From NCBI RefSeq assembly GCF_009707665.1, contig NZ_WLZW01000001.1:186001-250000 (forward strand): 64,000 nt of DNA. Direction: 5' to 3'. A program made the translations under genes and the position numbers. Origin of the DNA: Planomicrobium sp. YIM 101495 (lineage in GTDB: Bacteria > Bacillota > Bacilli > Bacillales_A > Planococcaceae). Below are positions 37,100 to 47,159 of this stretch, piece after piece (the first letter of the stretch is position 1; each line of letters begins with the position of its first letter). The notes beneath the pieces are model-generated. The model had not been told where the DNA came from, made no database searches, and saw only the letters and a list, made by a program, of their open reading frames with translations.

Positions 37100-38029
37100 A
37101 TGAGAAAAATCATCGTCGGATCAAGAAGAAGTAATTTGGCATTAACACAAACAAACCAATTTATCGAAAAAATGAAAGCTGCAGGCGCACCTTTCGAGTT
37201 TGAAGTGAAAGAGATCGTGACGAAAGGTGACCAGATTCTTGATGTCATGCTTTCAAAAGTCGGCGGGAAAGGTCTGTTCGTTAAAGAGATCCAAAAAGCG
37301 CTTTACGACAAAGAAATCGACTTCGCTGTACACTCCATGAAGGATATGCCAGCTGTTATGCCGGAAGGGCTGACAATCGGCTGTATTCCGAAACGTGAAG
37401 ACCCGCGTGATGCGTTCATCTCGAACGGCCACGTGAAATTCATGGACCTGCCAGTTGGTGCAGTTGTCGGGACAAGCAGCCTTCGCCGCAGCTCGCAGCT
37501 ATTGATGCTGCGTCCGGATATCGAAATCCAGTGGATCCGCGGCAACATCGACACACGCTTGAAGAAACTTGAGACAGAAGGCTTCGATGCGATCTTGCTG
37601 GCAGCAGCCGGCTTGAAGCGTATGGGCTGGAATGATGACATCGTGACGGAATTCCTTTCTGTCGAAGATTGCCTGCCAGCGATCGGCCAAGGCGCACTTG
37701 CGATCGAATGTCGCTCGGATGACGCGGAACTGCTTGCTGAACTGGCGAAAATGAACGACGAAGCGACGGCGCAGGCTGTTATTGCTGAGCGTAAATTCCT
37801 TGCGGATATGGACGGTAGCTGCCAAGTGCCGATCGCAGGCTACGCAACGGTTGAAAATGACGAGATTTCCTTCACAGGATTGATTGCATCACCGGACGCT
37901 GACGAAGTATACAAAGAATCGGTTGTTGCAAAAGATGCGATTGAAGCAGGGCGTATCGTTGCAGACCGCATCCGCGAACAAGGCGGCTATGATTTGATCC
38001 AAAAAGTAAAAGCTGAGAACAATGCTTAA
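37100..38029 (+). CDS. hemC: Porphobilinogen deaminase
   Basis: A 309-residue hydroxymethylbilane synthase. [12 protein letters not shown] at the N-terminus, the arginine-rich [11 protein letters not shown] and Cys241 in [13 protein letters not shown], which carries the dipyrromethane cofactor. AAAGGGG precedes the ATG. It overlaps hemD by 8 bases. Confidence 0.96.
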   Translation: MRKIIVGSRRSNLALTQTNQFIEKMKAAGAPFEFEVKEIVTKGDQILDVMLSKVGGKGLFVKEIQKALYDKEIDFAVHSMKDMPAVMPEGLTIGCIPKREDPRDAFISNGHVKFMDLPVGAVVGTSSLRRSSQLLMLRPDIEIQWIRGNIDTRLKKLETEGFDAILLAAAGLKRMGWNDDIVTEFLSVEDCLPAIGQGALAIECRSDDAELLAELAKMNDEATAQAVIAERKFLADMDGSCQVPIAGYATVENDEISFTGLIASPDADEVYKESVVAKDAIEAGRIVADRIREQGGYDLIQKVKAENNA

Positions 38030-38729
38030 TCCCGATAAACAGCTTGCCGGAAAAACGCTTGTCTTCACCGGGTCGACGGCACCTGTAGAAGCGATTCAAC
38101 TGGCTCGTTTGCACGGTGCTGAAACAGCGCACATTCCATTGATCGAAACAAAAGCGATTGTGGATAGAAAGCCGCCGAAGCTTTCCTCCTATGACTGGCT
38201 TATTTTCACGAGCCGCATGGGAGCGGAAGTGTTCGGAGACCTCGGCCTGAACACGACTGCGCGTATCGCTGCAGTCGGAGAACGGACAGCAGAAGCGCTT
38301 GAAAGGTACGGACTCCATGCTGATTTCATCCCGACACGCTACAGTGCGGATACGTTCGTCGTGGAATTCCCACCGCTTGCGGGTGATTCGAAATGTTTGT
38401 TCGTCAAAGGAGCTTTGGCGAAGAACACAATCGCGTCGATGAAGCTGCGGGTGGATGAATGGGTCGTTTACGATACCGTACCGGTGCATGACAACGCCCG
38501 GAAGGTGAAGGAACTTTCCGGTGCCATCGTCATCTTTGCGAGCCCATCTGCTGTCGAGGTCTTTTGTGATGGTGGCGGGGACTGGGAAGGCATCGAAACG
38601 GCGGCAATCGGCCACATAACGGAGCAGGCGGTTGTCCATCACGGAGGCAAGCCTGCTTTTGTTCCTGTAAAATACACATACGAAGAAGTAGTTCGAGAAA
38701 TCGTGAAAGGATGTAGTGAACATGAATAA
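38022..38729 (+). CDS. hemD: Uroporphyrinogen-III synthase
   Basis: A 235-residue protein of the poorly conserved HemD family, recognised by [36 protein letters not shown] and [12 protein letters not shown] plus its operon place. It closes hydroxymethylbilane with D-ring inversion. It overlaps both neighbours (hemC by 8 bases and hemB by 8), so translation is probably coupled. Confidence 0.9.
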   Translation: MLNPDKQLAGKTLVFTGSTAPVEAIQLARLHGAETAHIPLIETKAIVDRKPPKLSSYDWLIFTSRMGAEVFGDLGLNTTARIAAVGERTAEALERYGLHADFIPTRYSADTFVVEFPPLAGDSKCLFVKGALAKNTIASMKLRVDEWVVYDTVPVHDNARKVKELSGAIVIFASPSAVEVFCDGGGDWEGIETAAIGHITEQAVVHHGGKPAFVPVKYTYEEVVREIVKGCSEHE

Positions 38730-39702
38730 TTTGAATTTCAGCCGTCACCGCCGTCTGCGCGCGTCCGGTAACTTACGTTCGATGGTACGCGAAACGACTT
38801 TGCAGAAAGAGGATTTCATCTATCCGTTGTTCGTTGTTGAAGGCGAGAATGTGAAAACCGAAATCTCTTCGATGCCAGGTGTTTTCCACTTTTCCTTGGA
38901 CCGTCTGGGAGAAGAGCTTGATGAAGTCGTTTCACTCGGCATTCCGTCGGTCATCCTGTTCGGTGTGCCTGACCATAAAGACGAAGTCGGCACACAAGCT
39001 TATCATTCACACGGCATCACGCAAGAAGCGATCCGTTTTGCAAAAGATCGCCATCCTGACCTCGTCGTCATTGCGGATACGTGCCTTTGCCAGTACACAG
39101 ATCACGGCCACTGCGGCATCATCCGTAACGGCGAGATCATGAATGACGAGACACTTGAACTCCTGGCGAAAACTGCCGTATCCCAAGCGGAAGCAGGCGC
39201 TGACATCATCGCTCCATCGAACATGATGGACGGCTTTGTCGCAGCCATTCGCCAAGGACTGGACGAAGCTGGCTACACGAACACACCGATCATGAGCTAC
39301 GGCGTGAAATATGCATCCGCTTATTACGGGCCGTTCCGTGAAGCAGCACACTCGACGCCGCAATTCGGCGATCGCCAGACGTACCAGATGGATCCTGCGA
39401 ACCGCATGGAAGCTTTGCGCGAGGCGGCATCCGATATTGAAGAAAGTGCAGATTTCATGATCATCAAACCGGCGTTGTCTTATCTGGACATCATCCGTGA
39501 AGTGCGCGACCGCCACAATATTCCGATCGTTGCATACAACGTGTCAGGCGAATACGCGATGGTCAAAGCGGCTGCGCTCAACGGCTGGGTCGATGAGAAG
39601 AAAATCGTTCTTGAAACATTACTGAGCATGAAGCGCGCTGGAGCGGATATCGTCATGACGTATCACGCGAAAGACGCTGCACGCTGGCTGGAGGAGAAGT
39701 AA
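38722..39702 (+). CDS. hemB: Delta-aminolevulinic acid dehydratase
   Basis: A 326-residue porphobilinogen synthase. The zinc cysteines are in [13 protein letters not shown], the two Schiff-base lysines are near K196 ([17 protein letters not shown]) and K249 ([12 protein letters not shown]). The start at 38722 has AAAGGATG upstream; a GTG at 38716 is an alternative. The stop is immediately followed by the hemL ATG. Confidence 0.95.
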   Translation: MNNLNFSRHRRLRASGNLRSMVRETTLQKEDFIYPLFVVEGENVKTEISSMPGVFHFSLDRLGEELDEVVSLGIPSVILFGVPDHKDEVGTQAYHSHGITQEAIRFAKDRHPDLVVIADTCLCQYTDHGHCGIIRNGEIMNDETLELLAKTAVSQAEAGADIIAPSNMMDGFVAAIRQGLDEAGYTNTPIMSYGVKYASAYYGPFREAAHSTPQFGDRQTYQMDPANRMEALREAASDIEESADFMIIKPALSYLDIIREVRDRHNIPIVAYNVSGEYAMVKAAALNGWVDEKKIVLETLLSMKRAGADIVMTYHAKDAARWLEEK

Positions 39703-40989
39703 ATGGGATACGAATTGTCGAAGCAAGCATTCACTGAAGCACAGGATTTGATGCCAGGCGGCGTCAACTCACCGGTACGTGCATTCAAATCGGTCAACAT
39801 GGATCCGATCTTCATGGCGTCCGGGAACGGCGCAACAATCACGGACATCGATGGCAACACATACATCGACTACGTACTTTCCTGGGGCCCTCTGATCCTC
39901 GGCCACACACACCCGGAAGTCGTCAAAGCGATCCAGGAAACAGCTGTTTCCGGAACGAGCTTCGGTGCACCGACTTTACTCGAAAACGAATTGGCGAAAT
40001 TGGTCATCGACCGCGTGCCATCGATCGAAATGATCCGCATGGTGTCATCGGGTACGGAAGCGACGATGAGCGCACTGCGCGTTGCACGCGGCTACACGGG
40101 CCGTCACAAGATCTTGAAATTCGAAGGCTGCTACCACGGCCACGGCGACAGCTTGTTGATCAAAGCAGGTTCTGGTGTTGCAACACTCGGCTTGCCGGAC
40201 TCACCAGGCGTTCCGCCATCGATCGCACAAAACACGATTACGGTCGCTTACAACGATCTTGAGAGCGTCCGCGAAGTGTTCCGCCAGTACGGCGCAGACT
40301 TGGCAGCAGTCATCGTCGAGCCGGTTGCAGGAAACATGGGCGTCGTTCCACCGAAAGAAGGCTTCTTGCAAGAATTGCGTAACTTGACGCAGGACAACGG
40401 TACAGTCTTGATCTTCGATGAAGTCATGACGGGCTTCCGTGTCGACTACAACTGTGCACAAGGCCACTTCGGCGTGACGCCTGATTTGACATGTCTCGGG
40501 AAAGTGATCGGCGGGGGACTTCCTGTCGGCGCATTCGGCGGAAAACGCGAAATCATGGCGCACGTTGCACCGAGCGGCCCGATTTACCAGGCCGGTACTT
40601 TGTCAGGGAACCCGCTCGCGATGCGTGCAGGTCTTGAAACATTGTCCCGCTTGAACGAAGGATCTTACGAGACATTCAAGGAGCGCGCGGACCAGCTTGA
40701 AAAAGGCTTCCGCGAAGCAGCAGAGAAATATAATATTCCGCACACGGTCAACCGCGCCGGTTCGATGATCGGTTTCTTCTTCACGAATGAAGAAGTGGTC
40801 GACTTCGAGACTGCGAAGACGTCCGATACGGAACTGTTTGCGGATTACTACCGTTTGATGGCTGAAGAAGGCATTTTCTTGCCGCCATCCCAGTTCGAGG
40901 GCATGTTCCTATCGACTGCGCATACGGAAGAGCACATCGCCGAAACTGTGGCAGCATTCCACACGGTATTCGCGAAGCTTGCACGATAA
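39703..40989 (+). CDS. hemL: Glutamate-1-semialdehyde 2,1-aminomutase
   Basis: A 428-residue PLP enzyme producing 5-aminolevulinate. The PLP lysine is K267 in [30 protein letters not shown] and [12 protein letters not shown] are family motifs. GGAGGAG sits within the end of hemB. It ends the operon at a strong terminator. spoVID and ysxE, next in B. subtilis, are absent. Confidence 0.96.
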   Translation: MGYELSKQAFTEAQDLMPGGVNSPVRAFKSVNMDPIFMASGNGATITDIDGNTYIDYVLSWGPLILGHTHPEVVKAIQETAVSGTSFGAPTLLENELAKLVIDRVPSIEMIRMVSSGTEATMSALRVARGYTGRHKILKFEGCYHGHGDSLLIKAGSGVATLGLPDSPGVPPSIAQNTITVAYNDLESVREVFRQYGADLAAVIVEPVAGNMGVVPPKEGFLQELRNLTQDNGTVLIFDEVMTGFRVDYNCAQGHFGVTPDLTCLGKVIGGGLPVGAFGGKREIMAHVAPSGPIYQAGTLSGNPLAMRAGLETLSRLNEGSYETFKERADQLEKGFREAAEKYNIPHTVNRAGSMIGFFFTNEEVVDFETAKTSDTELFADYYRLMAEEGIFLPPSQFEGMFLSTAHTEEHIAETVAAFHTVFAKLAR

Positions 40990-40997
40990 GAAACATG

Positions 40998-41036
40998 GCC
41001 GGAGCTCTCGTCACGATGAAGAGCTCCGGCTTTTTT
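40998..41036 (+). terminator. hem operon terminator
   Basis: GCCGGAGCTCT (40998-41008) pairs with AGAGCTCCGGC (41020-41030), followed by six T. Confidence 0.95.
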
Positions 41037-41054
41037 CTAAGGTAAGAAAAAAAC

Positions 41055-41083
41055 TTGAGCTCGCGCTGGATATTGAGTACAAT
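41055..41083 (+). promoter_or_regulatory. valS promoter
   Basis: TTGAGC (41055-41060), 17 bases, TACAAT (41078-41083), upstream of the T-box leader. Confidence 0.75.
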
Positions 41084-41094
41084 AGAAGCAATCA

Positions 41095-41340
41095 GATAAA
41101 AATGCGTTGATGAGGATAGTAGCAGACGAACTTTTTGCAGAGAGGAAGCCGCTTTGGTGAAAGGCTTTCAAAGGACGTTTCGTGAATGTCACCTCGGAGC
41201 AGCATCCGTGAACTCGAGTAGCGGACGCCGGAATCCAATTCCGTTATTCAAGTTGAGAGCCGGGCGCAATTCTGCCCGTGCATAAAGGTGGTACCGCGAA
41301 CAACTCCTTCGTCCTTTACAGACAGAGGGGTTTTTTTGTT
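41095..41340 (+). promoter_or_regulatory. T-box leader (valine specifier)
   Basis: Conserved parts in order: AGTAGCAGACGAAC, AGAGAGGAAGCCG, GGTGAAAGGC, the specifier loop GAATGTCACC with GTC (41188-41190, a valine codon), and the T-box AAGGTGGTACCGCG (41285-41298). The terminator helix AACTCC...GGGGTT follows with a T run ending near 41338. Uncharged tRNA-Val should stabilise the antiterminator and allow valS transcription. Confidence 0.95.
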
Positions 41341-41372
41341 GCCATTTTTATGAATCCAAAGGAGGAATCGCT

Positions 41373-44006
41373 ATGAGTGAACAAATGTCGACGAAGTATG
41401 ATCCGCAATCGATTGAGAAAGGCCGTTATGACTGGTGGATCGAACAGAAGTTTTTCGAAGCACAGCCGGATAGTGGGAAAACACCGTATACAATCGTGAT
41501 TCCGCCGCCGAACGTTACGGGCCGCTTACACCTTGGCCACGCATGGGATACGACGTTGCAGGACATCATGACGCGGATGAAGCGTATGCAAGGGTTCGAT
41601 GCGCTTTGGCTTCCGGGAATGGACCACGCCGGAATTGCGACACAAGCGAAAGTCGAAGGCAAGCTGAAAGAGGAAGGCCGCACGCGCTATGACCTTGGCC
41701 GGGAGCAGTTCTTGAAGGAATCGTGGAAATGGAAAGACGAATACGCAGGACACATCCGTGAGCAATGGTCGAAACTCGGCCTTGGTCTCGACTACTCCCG
41801 CGAGCGGTTCACACTCGATGAAGGCTTATCTTCAGCGGTGCGTGAAGTATTCGTGAAATTGTATGAGAAGAAATTGATCTACCGCGGCAAGTACATCATC
41901 AACTGGGATCCGGCAACGAAAACAGCGATCTCGGACATCGAAGTGATCTACAAGGATGTACAAGGTGCGTTTTACCACATGCGCTATCCGCTTGCGGATG
42001 GTTCCGGCCACATCGAAATCGCGACGACACGTCCGGAGACGATGCTCGGGGATACGGCAGTAGCGGTTCATCCGAAAGATGAGCGCTACAAGCACTTGAT
42101 CGGGAAGAAACTGATCCTGCCAATCGTTGGACGTGAAATCGAGATCGTAGCAGATGATTACGTTGATCGTGAATTCGGAAGCGGCGCTGTGAAAATCACA
42201 CCAGCACATGACCCGAACGACTTTGAGATTGGCAACCGTCACGGATTGGAACGTGTGCTGATCATGAACGAAGACGGTTCGATGAACGAAAATGCCGGCA
42301 AATATGAAGGTATGGACCGTTTTGAATGTCGTAAAGCGATCGTCAAAGATCTGCAGGACATGGACGTGCTGTTCAAGATCGAAGAGCATTTGCACTCAGT
42401 CGGTCACTCTGAGCGAAGCGGCGCAGTTGTCGAGCCTTACTTGTCGACACAGTGGTTCGTAGACATGAAGCCGCTTGCTGAGCAGGCAGTTGCATTGCAG
42501 CGCGGGGAAGACAGTGTCAACTTCGTGCCGGAGCGGTTTGAGAAGACATACTTGCACTGGATGGAAAACATCCGCGACTGGTGTATTTCCCGTCAGCTTT
42601 GGTGGGGACATCAGATTCCGGCTTGGTACCATAACGAAACAGGCGAAATCTACGTGGGCCATGAAGCACCTAGCGACTCAGAAAACTGGACACAGGATGA
42701 AGACGTGCTCGATACGTGGTTCTCATCTGCCCTATGGCCGTTCTCTACACTTGGCTGGCCAGCTGAATCCGATGAGTTGAAGCGTTATTACCCGACCGAT
42801 GCACTCGTGACGGGTTATGACATCATCAACTTTTGGGTGTCGCGCATGATTTTCCAGGCGCTTGAGTTCACGGAAGAAAAACCGTTCCAGGACGTGTTGA
42901 TCCACGGTCTCGTACGTGATGCAGAAGGCCGCAAAATGTCGAAATCACTTGGTAACGGCGTCGACCCGATGGATGTCATCGAACAGTACGGTGCGGATTC
43001 GCTTCGCTACTTCCTGGCGACAGCTTCGAGCCCGGGACAAGATCTTCGCTTCTCGATGGAAAAGGTCGAGTCGGTGTGGAACTTTGCCAACAAAATCTGG
43101 AACGCTTCACGCTTTGCATTGATGAATATGGAAGGCATGACGTATGAAGAAATCGATTTGTCCGGCAAACGTTCGGTTGCCGATTCTTGGATCCTGACAC
43201 GTTTGAACGAAACGATCGAAGACGTGACGGCGCTTGCCGAGAAATACGAATTCGGCGAAGTGGGCCGGACGTTGTACAACTTCATCTGGGATGACTTCTG
43301 TGACTGGTACATCGAGATGGCGAAGCTGCCATTGTACGGAGAAGACGAAGCTGCGAAAGCGATGACGCGTTCGGTCTTGGCATATGTACTCGACAACACG
43401 ATGCGCTTGCTTCACCCGTTCATGCCGTTCATCACAGAAGAGATCTGGCAGAACTTGCCGCATGAAGGCGAGTCGATTACGATTGCTGCATGGCCAACTG
43501 TTGACGCTTCACTGAGCAACGAGAAACAAGCAAACAGCATGAAACTGCTTGTTGACATCATCACTGCAGTTCGTTCGATCCGTGCGGAAGTACAAACACC
43601 GATGAGCAAAAAAGTGCCGATGACGATTTCGGCAAGAGATGAAGCGGTGCTTGCGACACTCGAAGCGAACGCATCGTACATCGAACGTTTCTGTAATCCG
43701 GAGACGCTGACGATCGGCTTGTCCATTCAAGCACCTGAAAAGTCGATGTCTGCAGTCGTTTCCGGAGCGGAATTGTTCATGCCGCTTGAAGGCTTGATCG
43801 ACGTGGAAGCGGAACTTGCACGACTCAACAAAGAACTTGAGAAATGGGCGAAAGAAGTGAAACTCGTCCAAGGCAAACTGTCGAACGAACGTTTCGTTTC
43901 AAAAGCACCGGAAGCGGTGGTCGCGGAAGAGCGCAAGAAAGAAGCGGACTACCTCGAAAAACACGCGACGGTCGAGAAACGCATGGAAGAATTGAAGAAC
44001 CTTTAA
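41373..44006 (+). CDS. valS: Valyl-tRNA synthetase
   Basis: An 877-residue class I synthetase: HIGH-type motif HLGHAW (near residue 51), an editing CP1 domain ([13 protein letters not shown]), [12 protein letters not shown] (near 521) and a C-terminal coiled-coil arm ([22 protein letters not shown]). AAGGAGG precedes the ATG. Confidence 0.97.
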   Translation: MSEQMSTKYDPQSIEKGRYDWWIEQKFFEAQPDSGKTPYTIVIPPPNVTGRLHLGHAWDTTLQDIMTRMKRMQGFDALWLPGMDHAGIATQAKVEGKLKEEGRTRYDLGREQFLKESWKWKDEYAGHIREQWSKLGLGLDYSRERFTLDEGLSSAVREVFVKLYEKKLIYRGKYIINWDPATKTAISDIEVIYKDVQGAFYHMRYPLADGSGHIEIATTRPETMLGDTAVAVHPKDERYKHLIGKKLILPIVGREIEIVADDYVDREFGSGAVKITPAHDPNDFEIGNRHGLERVLIMNEDGSMNENAGKYEGMDRFECRKAIVKDLQDMDVLFKIEEHLHSVGHSERSGAVVEPYLSTQWFVDMKPLAEQAVALQRGEDSVNFVPERFEKTYLHWMENIRDWCISRQLWWGHQIPAWYHNETGEIYVGHEAPSDSENWTQDEDVLDTWFSSALWPFSTLGWPAESDELKRYYPTDALVTGYDIINFWVSRMIFQALEFTEEKPFQDVLIHGLVRDAEGRKMSKSLGNGVDPMDVIEQYGADSLRYFLATASSPGQDLRFSMEKVESVWNFANKIWNASRFALMNMEGMTYEEIDLSGKRSVADSWILTRLNETIEDVTALAEKYEFGEVGRTLYNFIWDDFCDWYIEMAKLPLYGEDEAAKAMTRSVLAYVLDNTMRLLHPFMPFITEEIWQNLPHEGESITIAAWPTVDASLSNEKQANSMKLLVDIITAVRSIRAEVQTPMSKKVPMTISARDEAVLATLEANASYIERFCNPETLTIGLSIQAPEKSMSAVVSGAELFMPLEGLIDVEAELARLNKELEKWAKEVKLVQGKLSNERFVSKAPEAVVAEERKKEADYLEKHATVEKRMEELKNL

Positions 44007-44018
44007 GGGATTTAGATG

Positions 44019-44044
44019 CCTGCCGGCTTTTGCCGGCGGGTTTT
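44019..44044 (+). terminator. valS terminator
   Basis: CCTGCCGGC (44019-44027), loop TTTT, GCCGGCGGG (44032-44040), then TTTT. Confidence 0.88.
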
Positions 44045-44068
44045 GTTTTGGTTTGGCCGTATTTCTGC

Positions 44069-44173
44069 CTAGTGCGGATGAAATTGAAGTTAGTGCGGAT
44101 GAAATGTCTGCCAGTGCGGATGAACGGCTGGCTAGTGCGGAACAAAGTACGGTTAGTGCGGATTAAAAAATCA
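44069..44173 (+). repeat. 21-bp tandem array, five units
   Basis: Five units of exactly 21 bases (44069, 44090, 44111, 44132, 44153) with the same core TAGTGCGGATGAA as the array at 11632. It starts 25 bases after the valS terminator stem and lies between two convergent transcription units. Confidence 0.85.
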
Positions 44174-44177
44174 CACA

Positions 44178-44207
44178 CAAAAAAAGACGGCTCACAACCA
44201 GCCGTCT
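44178..44207 (-). terminator. Terminator of the ATP-grasp pair
   Basis: On the minus strand AGACGGCT pairs with AGCCGTCT and runs into a T stretch; the hairpin overlaps the stop codon of the last gene. Confidence 0.85.
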
Positions 44208-44962
44208 TTCCCTTCGTTTTGCCGCACGAGCAGCTCGGCGATATTCGTTTCATGTGTCGTGTAAAAAGCCCGGGCGCCGACGGGGTCTTCGATTTCGTTG
44301 AACAAGTGGCGGCCGTCCGGCAATAGGAGAAAGTCGATGCCGATGTAATCGCTCTTCAAAGCGCGTGCAATCTTCAGTGCCTGCTGCTCCTGTTCGGTGC
44401 TCAACTGGAACTTCTCCGCCGTGCCGCCGAGTGCGATGTTGGCTTTGAAGGAATCGGCCGGAACGCGTTTAACAGCGCCGACGACCTCGTCACCGATCAC
44501 ATAAATGCGGACATCCGCGGTGTGTTCGACGACCGGCTGAAAAATCAACCCTGCAGTTTCAGAAGGCACGCCGCTTTCCGATTCGATGATCTCGACTTGC
44601 GCACCGCCGTGTCCATCCACCGTCTTCATGACGCATGGGAAGGAAGACGTGCGCCGGGAAGTCGGAATCGCCGGGACGCCGAGCAGCAGAAATAATTGGA
44701 ACGCCTGCCATTTGTCATTAGCGATCCGATTCACTTCCGCCCGGTTGATGAGCTGGATGCCGCGGTCTTCGAGGAAGCGTGCAGCTTCCGGGCGTCTCGC
44801 GCGAAATAGCACGCGCTTTCCAGCAGCACGCTCCGCAAACTCAGCCAGTGCCGCTTCGCTCCAATCTTCCAGCGTCTCCAAGGTGATATCGCCAAACCGA
44901 GCGAGTTCAGCGATGAATGCCTTGTTCCGTTCAGCGGCACTTTTTTCGTATAAAACAATCAT
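44192..44962 (-). CDS. RimK-like ATP-grasp ligase, second of a pair
   Basis: A 256-residue ATP-grasp protein: VNRIANDKWQAFQLFLLLGVPAIPTS, MKTVDGHGGAQVEIIESE (ATP-binding loop), FQPVVEHTADVRIYVIGDEVVGAVKRV and DYIGIDFLLLPDGRHLFNEIEDPVGAR (Mg-binding Glu/Asn). Such enzymes join a carboxylate to an amine, often adding amino acids to a peptide or cofactor. The substrate is unknown. It overlaps the upstream paralogue by 4 bases. The N-terminal domain is short and divergent, which may mean it works only with its partner. Confidence 0.78.
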   Translation of the reverse strand: MIVLYEKSAAERNKAFIAELARFGDITLETLEDWSEAALAEFAERAAGKRVLFRARRPEAARFLEDRGIQLINRAEVNRIANDKWQAFQLFLLLGVPAIPTSRRTSSFPCVMKTVDGHGGAQVEIIESESGVPSETAGLIFQPVVEHTADVRIYVIGDEVVGAVKRVPADSFKANIALGGTAEKFQLSTEQEQQALKIARALKSDYIGIDFLLLPDGRHLFNEIEDPVGARAFYTTHETNIAELLVRQNEGKDGWL

Positions 44963-45828
44963 GACAATTCTTCCAATATGAAGTCGATCATGGCGTCGCC
45001 GACATTGACCCCGGTGACATTCAACAAATTACGGATGTGCGCAGCGGCATTCACTTCACAGACGTGCGGACCATTTTTACCGAACAGTAAGTCCACACCG
45101 GCAAACTTCGCACCAACCGCTTCAGCTGCCGCAAGCGCGAGCTTTGCTTGTTCGTCAGTCAATTCAACAGGAGCGGCTGTGCCACCATTCGTGATATTCG
45201 CACGGAAGTCCGTTTCTGACACGCGCTTCATCGCAGCAATGACTTTACCACCGACGATGTTGACACGGATGTCACGGCCACGGCTTTCTGCGATGAATTC
45301 CTGGAAGACGAAATCGACACCGCGCAGCGCATCCGTCTTCTCATAAAACTGTTCTTCGGTCTCGATCAAGTATACTTTCATGCCGAACGAGCCGTGGCCT
45401 TCCTTGATGATCATCGGGAGGCCGAAACTCTGGAGCACCCGTTCGAAATAACCGGAATCCTTGATGGAGAATTTCGGATACACTTTCGGTGCGACAATCG
45501 TCCGTGGCATCGGAATATCAGCTTCCGATAGCCGGATGTATTGGTGCGCTTTGTTGTCGCAAAGTGCGATGACGGACGGATCGTTGTAGACCGGGACGCC
45601 GCGACTCTTCAAGAACTCACCGAGCAGGATGTCCTTGTCCAGCAGAACGACGAAACCAGGAAGTTCGCCGACGCCCATAGAAGTATCCATCAGCACTTCA
45701 TAATTTTTCTTTAATAGGGCAGTGATGCCACGGCGCTCCGCCGCTTCTGCCACAAGACGGGCCTGATCGGCGAACTTGTCCGACTCGAGGCTGCCGTTAT
45801 AAATGATCCAACAATTCACAATTGCCAC
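44959..45828 (-). CDS. RimK-like ATP-grasp ligase, first of a pair
   Basis: A 289-residue ATP-grasp ligase of the RimK/LysX type: DNKAHQYIRLSEADIPMPRTIVAPK, MIIKEGHGSFGMKVYLIE, FQEFIAESRGRDIRVNIVGGKVIAAMKRV and FAGVDLLFGKNGPHVCEVNAAAHIRN. Relatives add glutamate or other amino acids to ribosomal protein S6, coenzyme F420 or carrier proteins; which applies here cannot be told. The start is GTG at 45828 with AAGG upstream. The gene is divergent from folC, sharing a short promoter region. Confidence 0.8.
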   Translation of the reverse strand: MAIVNCWIIYNGSLESDKFADQARLVAEAAERRGITALLKKNYEVLMDTSMGVGELPGFVVLLDKDILLGEFLKSRGVPVYNDPSVIALCDNKAHQYIRLSEADIPMPRTIVAPKVYPKFSIKDSGYFERVLQSFGLPMIIKEGHGSFGMKVYLIETEEQFYEKTDALRGVDFVFQEFIAESRGRDIRVNIVGGKVIAAMKRVSETDFRANITNGGTAAPVELTDEQAKLALAAAEAVGAKFAGVDLLFGKNGPHVCEVNAAAHIRNLLNVTGVNVGDAMIDFILEELS

Positions 45829-45838
45829 CTTGCCTTCA

Positions 45839-45847
45839 TGTTATAAT
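45839..45847 (+). promoter_or_regulatory. folC extended -10 promoter
   Basis: TGTTATAAT lies in the 62-base gap between the divergent ATP-grasp gene and folC. Confidence 0.5.
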
Positions 45848-45890
45848 TTAATAAAGTGTATCACGACTCGGAAGAAAGCAGGTAATTGAA

Positions 45891-47084
45891 ATGATCAAGG
45901 GTTTGGAACAGTATAAGGAAAGATGGAATTTGATGAGCGAAAGCGCTGTGAAACCGGGGCTGAACGCAATCGAAGAGGCAATGAAAGAACTCGAAGATCC
46001 ACATTTGGCGACGAAGACCGTGCATATCGCCGGAACGAACGGCAAAGGTTCGACAGCAGCGATGCTTGCAAATATTTTGAAGAAGCATGGCAAATTTGTC
46101 GGTACGTTTTACTCGCCGGGTATCCACGATCTGCATGATCAAATCCAGATCGATGGCAACAATATTACGGAACAAAGTATGGATGAGATCATGCAGCAGC
46201 TTGCGAAGATCAATACAAAGCTGACGGATTTCGAACTGTTGACGGCAGCAGCTTTCCTGGCGTTCCGGAATCACAGAGTCGACTTCGCGATCATCGAGGC
46301 AGGGATGGGCGGCCGGTTCGATTCGACGAATGTCATCCGACCGGAAGTGAGTATCATTCCTTCGGTCGCAATCGAGCATGCTGATTTCCTTGGCTCGACC
46401 TTAAAGGAAATTGCCTGGCATAAAGGCGGCATCATCAAGAAGTGGCAGCCGGTCATCATCGGAGCATTGCCGGAAGAAGCGGAGAACGTCATCCGCGACA
46501 TTGCAAACACTCTTCACTCCGATTTGATCCAGCCTCGGAAGCTCGAGGCAACTTCGCTTTCGCTGAAAGGAGAGCACCAGCGTCAAAACGCCGCGCTTGC
46601 CATCGCTGCTGCTGAAGAGGTGTTGAAACTCGAGTATCACCCGGTCACAGCACACATAGCGCTCGTAGAAACGGTACTGCCATTCCGATTCGAAGAACGG
46701 TATCCCGGCTTGATTTTGGACGGCGCGCACAATGAAGCGAGCACAGATGCGCTTGTCCAGACCGTCAAAACGGAATATTCCGACGAGAACTTCCGTGTGG
46801 TGGTCGGGATATTAAAGGATAAAGATTACGGGACAGTTCTACAAAAACTGGAAAGCATTGCAGATGAGGCGGTATTCGTCGATTTTGACAATGAAAGAGC
46901 TCTTGATGCAAGGGTATTATTTGAAAAATGTAACATTTCATCAAAGACTTTAATATCCCAGTATGATATATTACCTTTAACGAAAAATAAAAAGAAGACG
47001 ATAGTCACGGGTTCGCTTTATTTATTGAGCTCATTGACTGATGAGAAATCCGAATTTTTACAAAATTATCAACTCAACGCTTGA
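45891..47084 (+). CDS. folC: Folylpolyglutamate synthase / dihydrofolate synthase
   Basis: A 397-residue Mur-ligase family enzyme that adds glutamate to folates. VHIAGTNGKGSTAAMLANIL is the P-loop (residues 44-63), AIIEAGMGGRFDSTNV and the shifted NAALAIAA and LILDGAHNEAS motifs of the central and C-terminal domains are present. The last 60 codons are clearly more AT-rich than the rest, possibly a recombined or relaxed C-terminus. The position after valS matches B. subtilis. Confidence 0.92.
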   Translation: MIKGLEQYKERWNLMSESAVKPGLNAIEEAMKELEDPHLATKTVHIAGTNGKGSTAAMLANILKKHGKFVGTFYSPGIHDLHDQIQIDGNNITEQSMDEIMQQLAKINTKLTDFELLTAAAFLAFRNHRVDFAIIEAGMGGRFDSTNVIRPEVSIIPSVAIEHADFLGSTLKEIAWHKGGIIKKWQPVIIGALPEEAENVIRDIANTLHSDLIQPRKLEATSLSLKGEHQRQNAALAIAAAEEVLKLEYHPVTAHIALVETVLPFRFEERYPGLILDGAHNEASTDALVQTVKTEYSDENFRVVVGILKDKDYGTVLQKLESIADEAVFVDFDNERALDARVLFEKCNISSKTLISQYDILPLTKNKKKTIVTGSLYLLSSLTDEKSEFLQNYQLNA

Positions 47085-47159
47085 ATTTTACCAACAGTTC
47101 ACCTCCAACGCATGGACGCTGCTTGCCAAATAGGTCGCTGAAGAAGGGAAGTAATCGAA

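Noticed and set aside
44256-44981. Plus-strand frames opposite the ATP-grasp genes
   Set aside because: They are shadows of the strongly supported minus-strand ATP-grasp coding sequences and lack ribosome sites.
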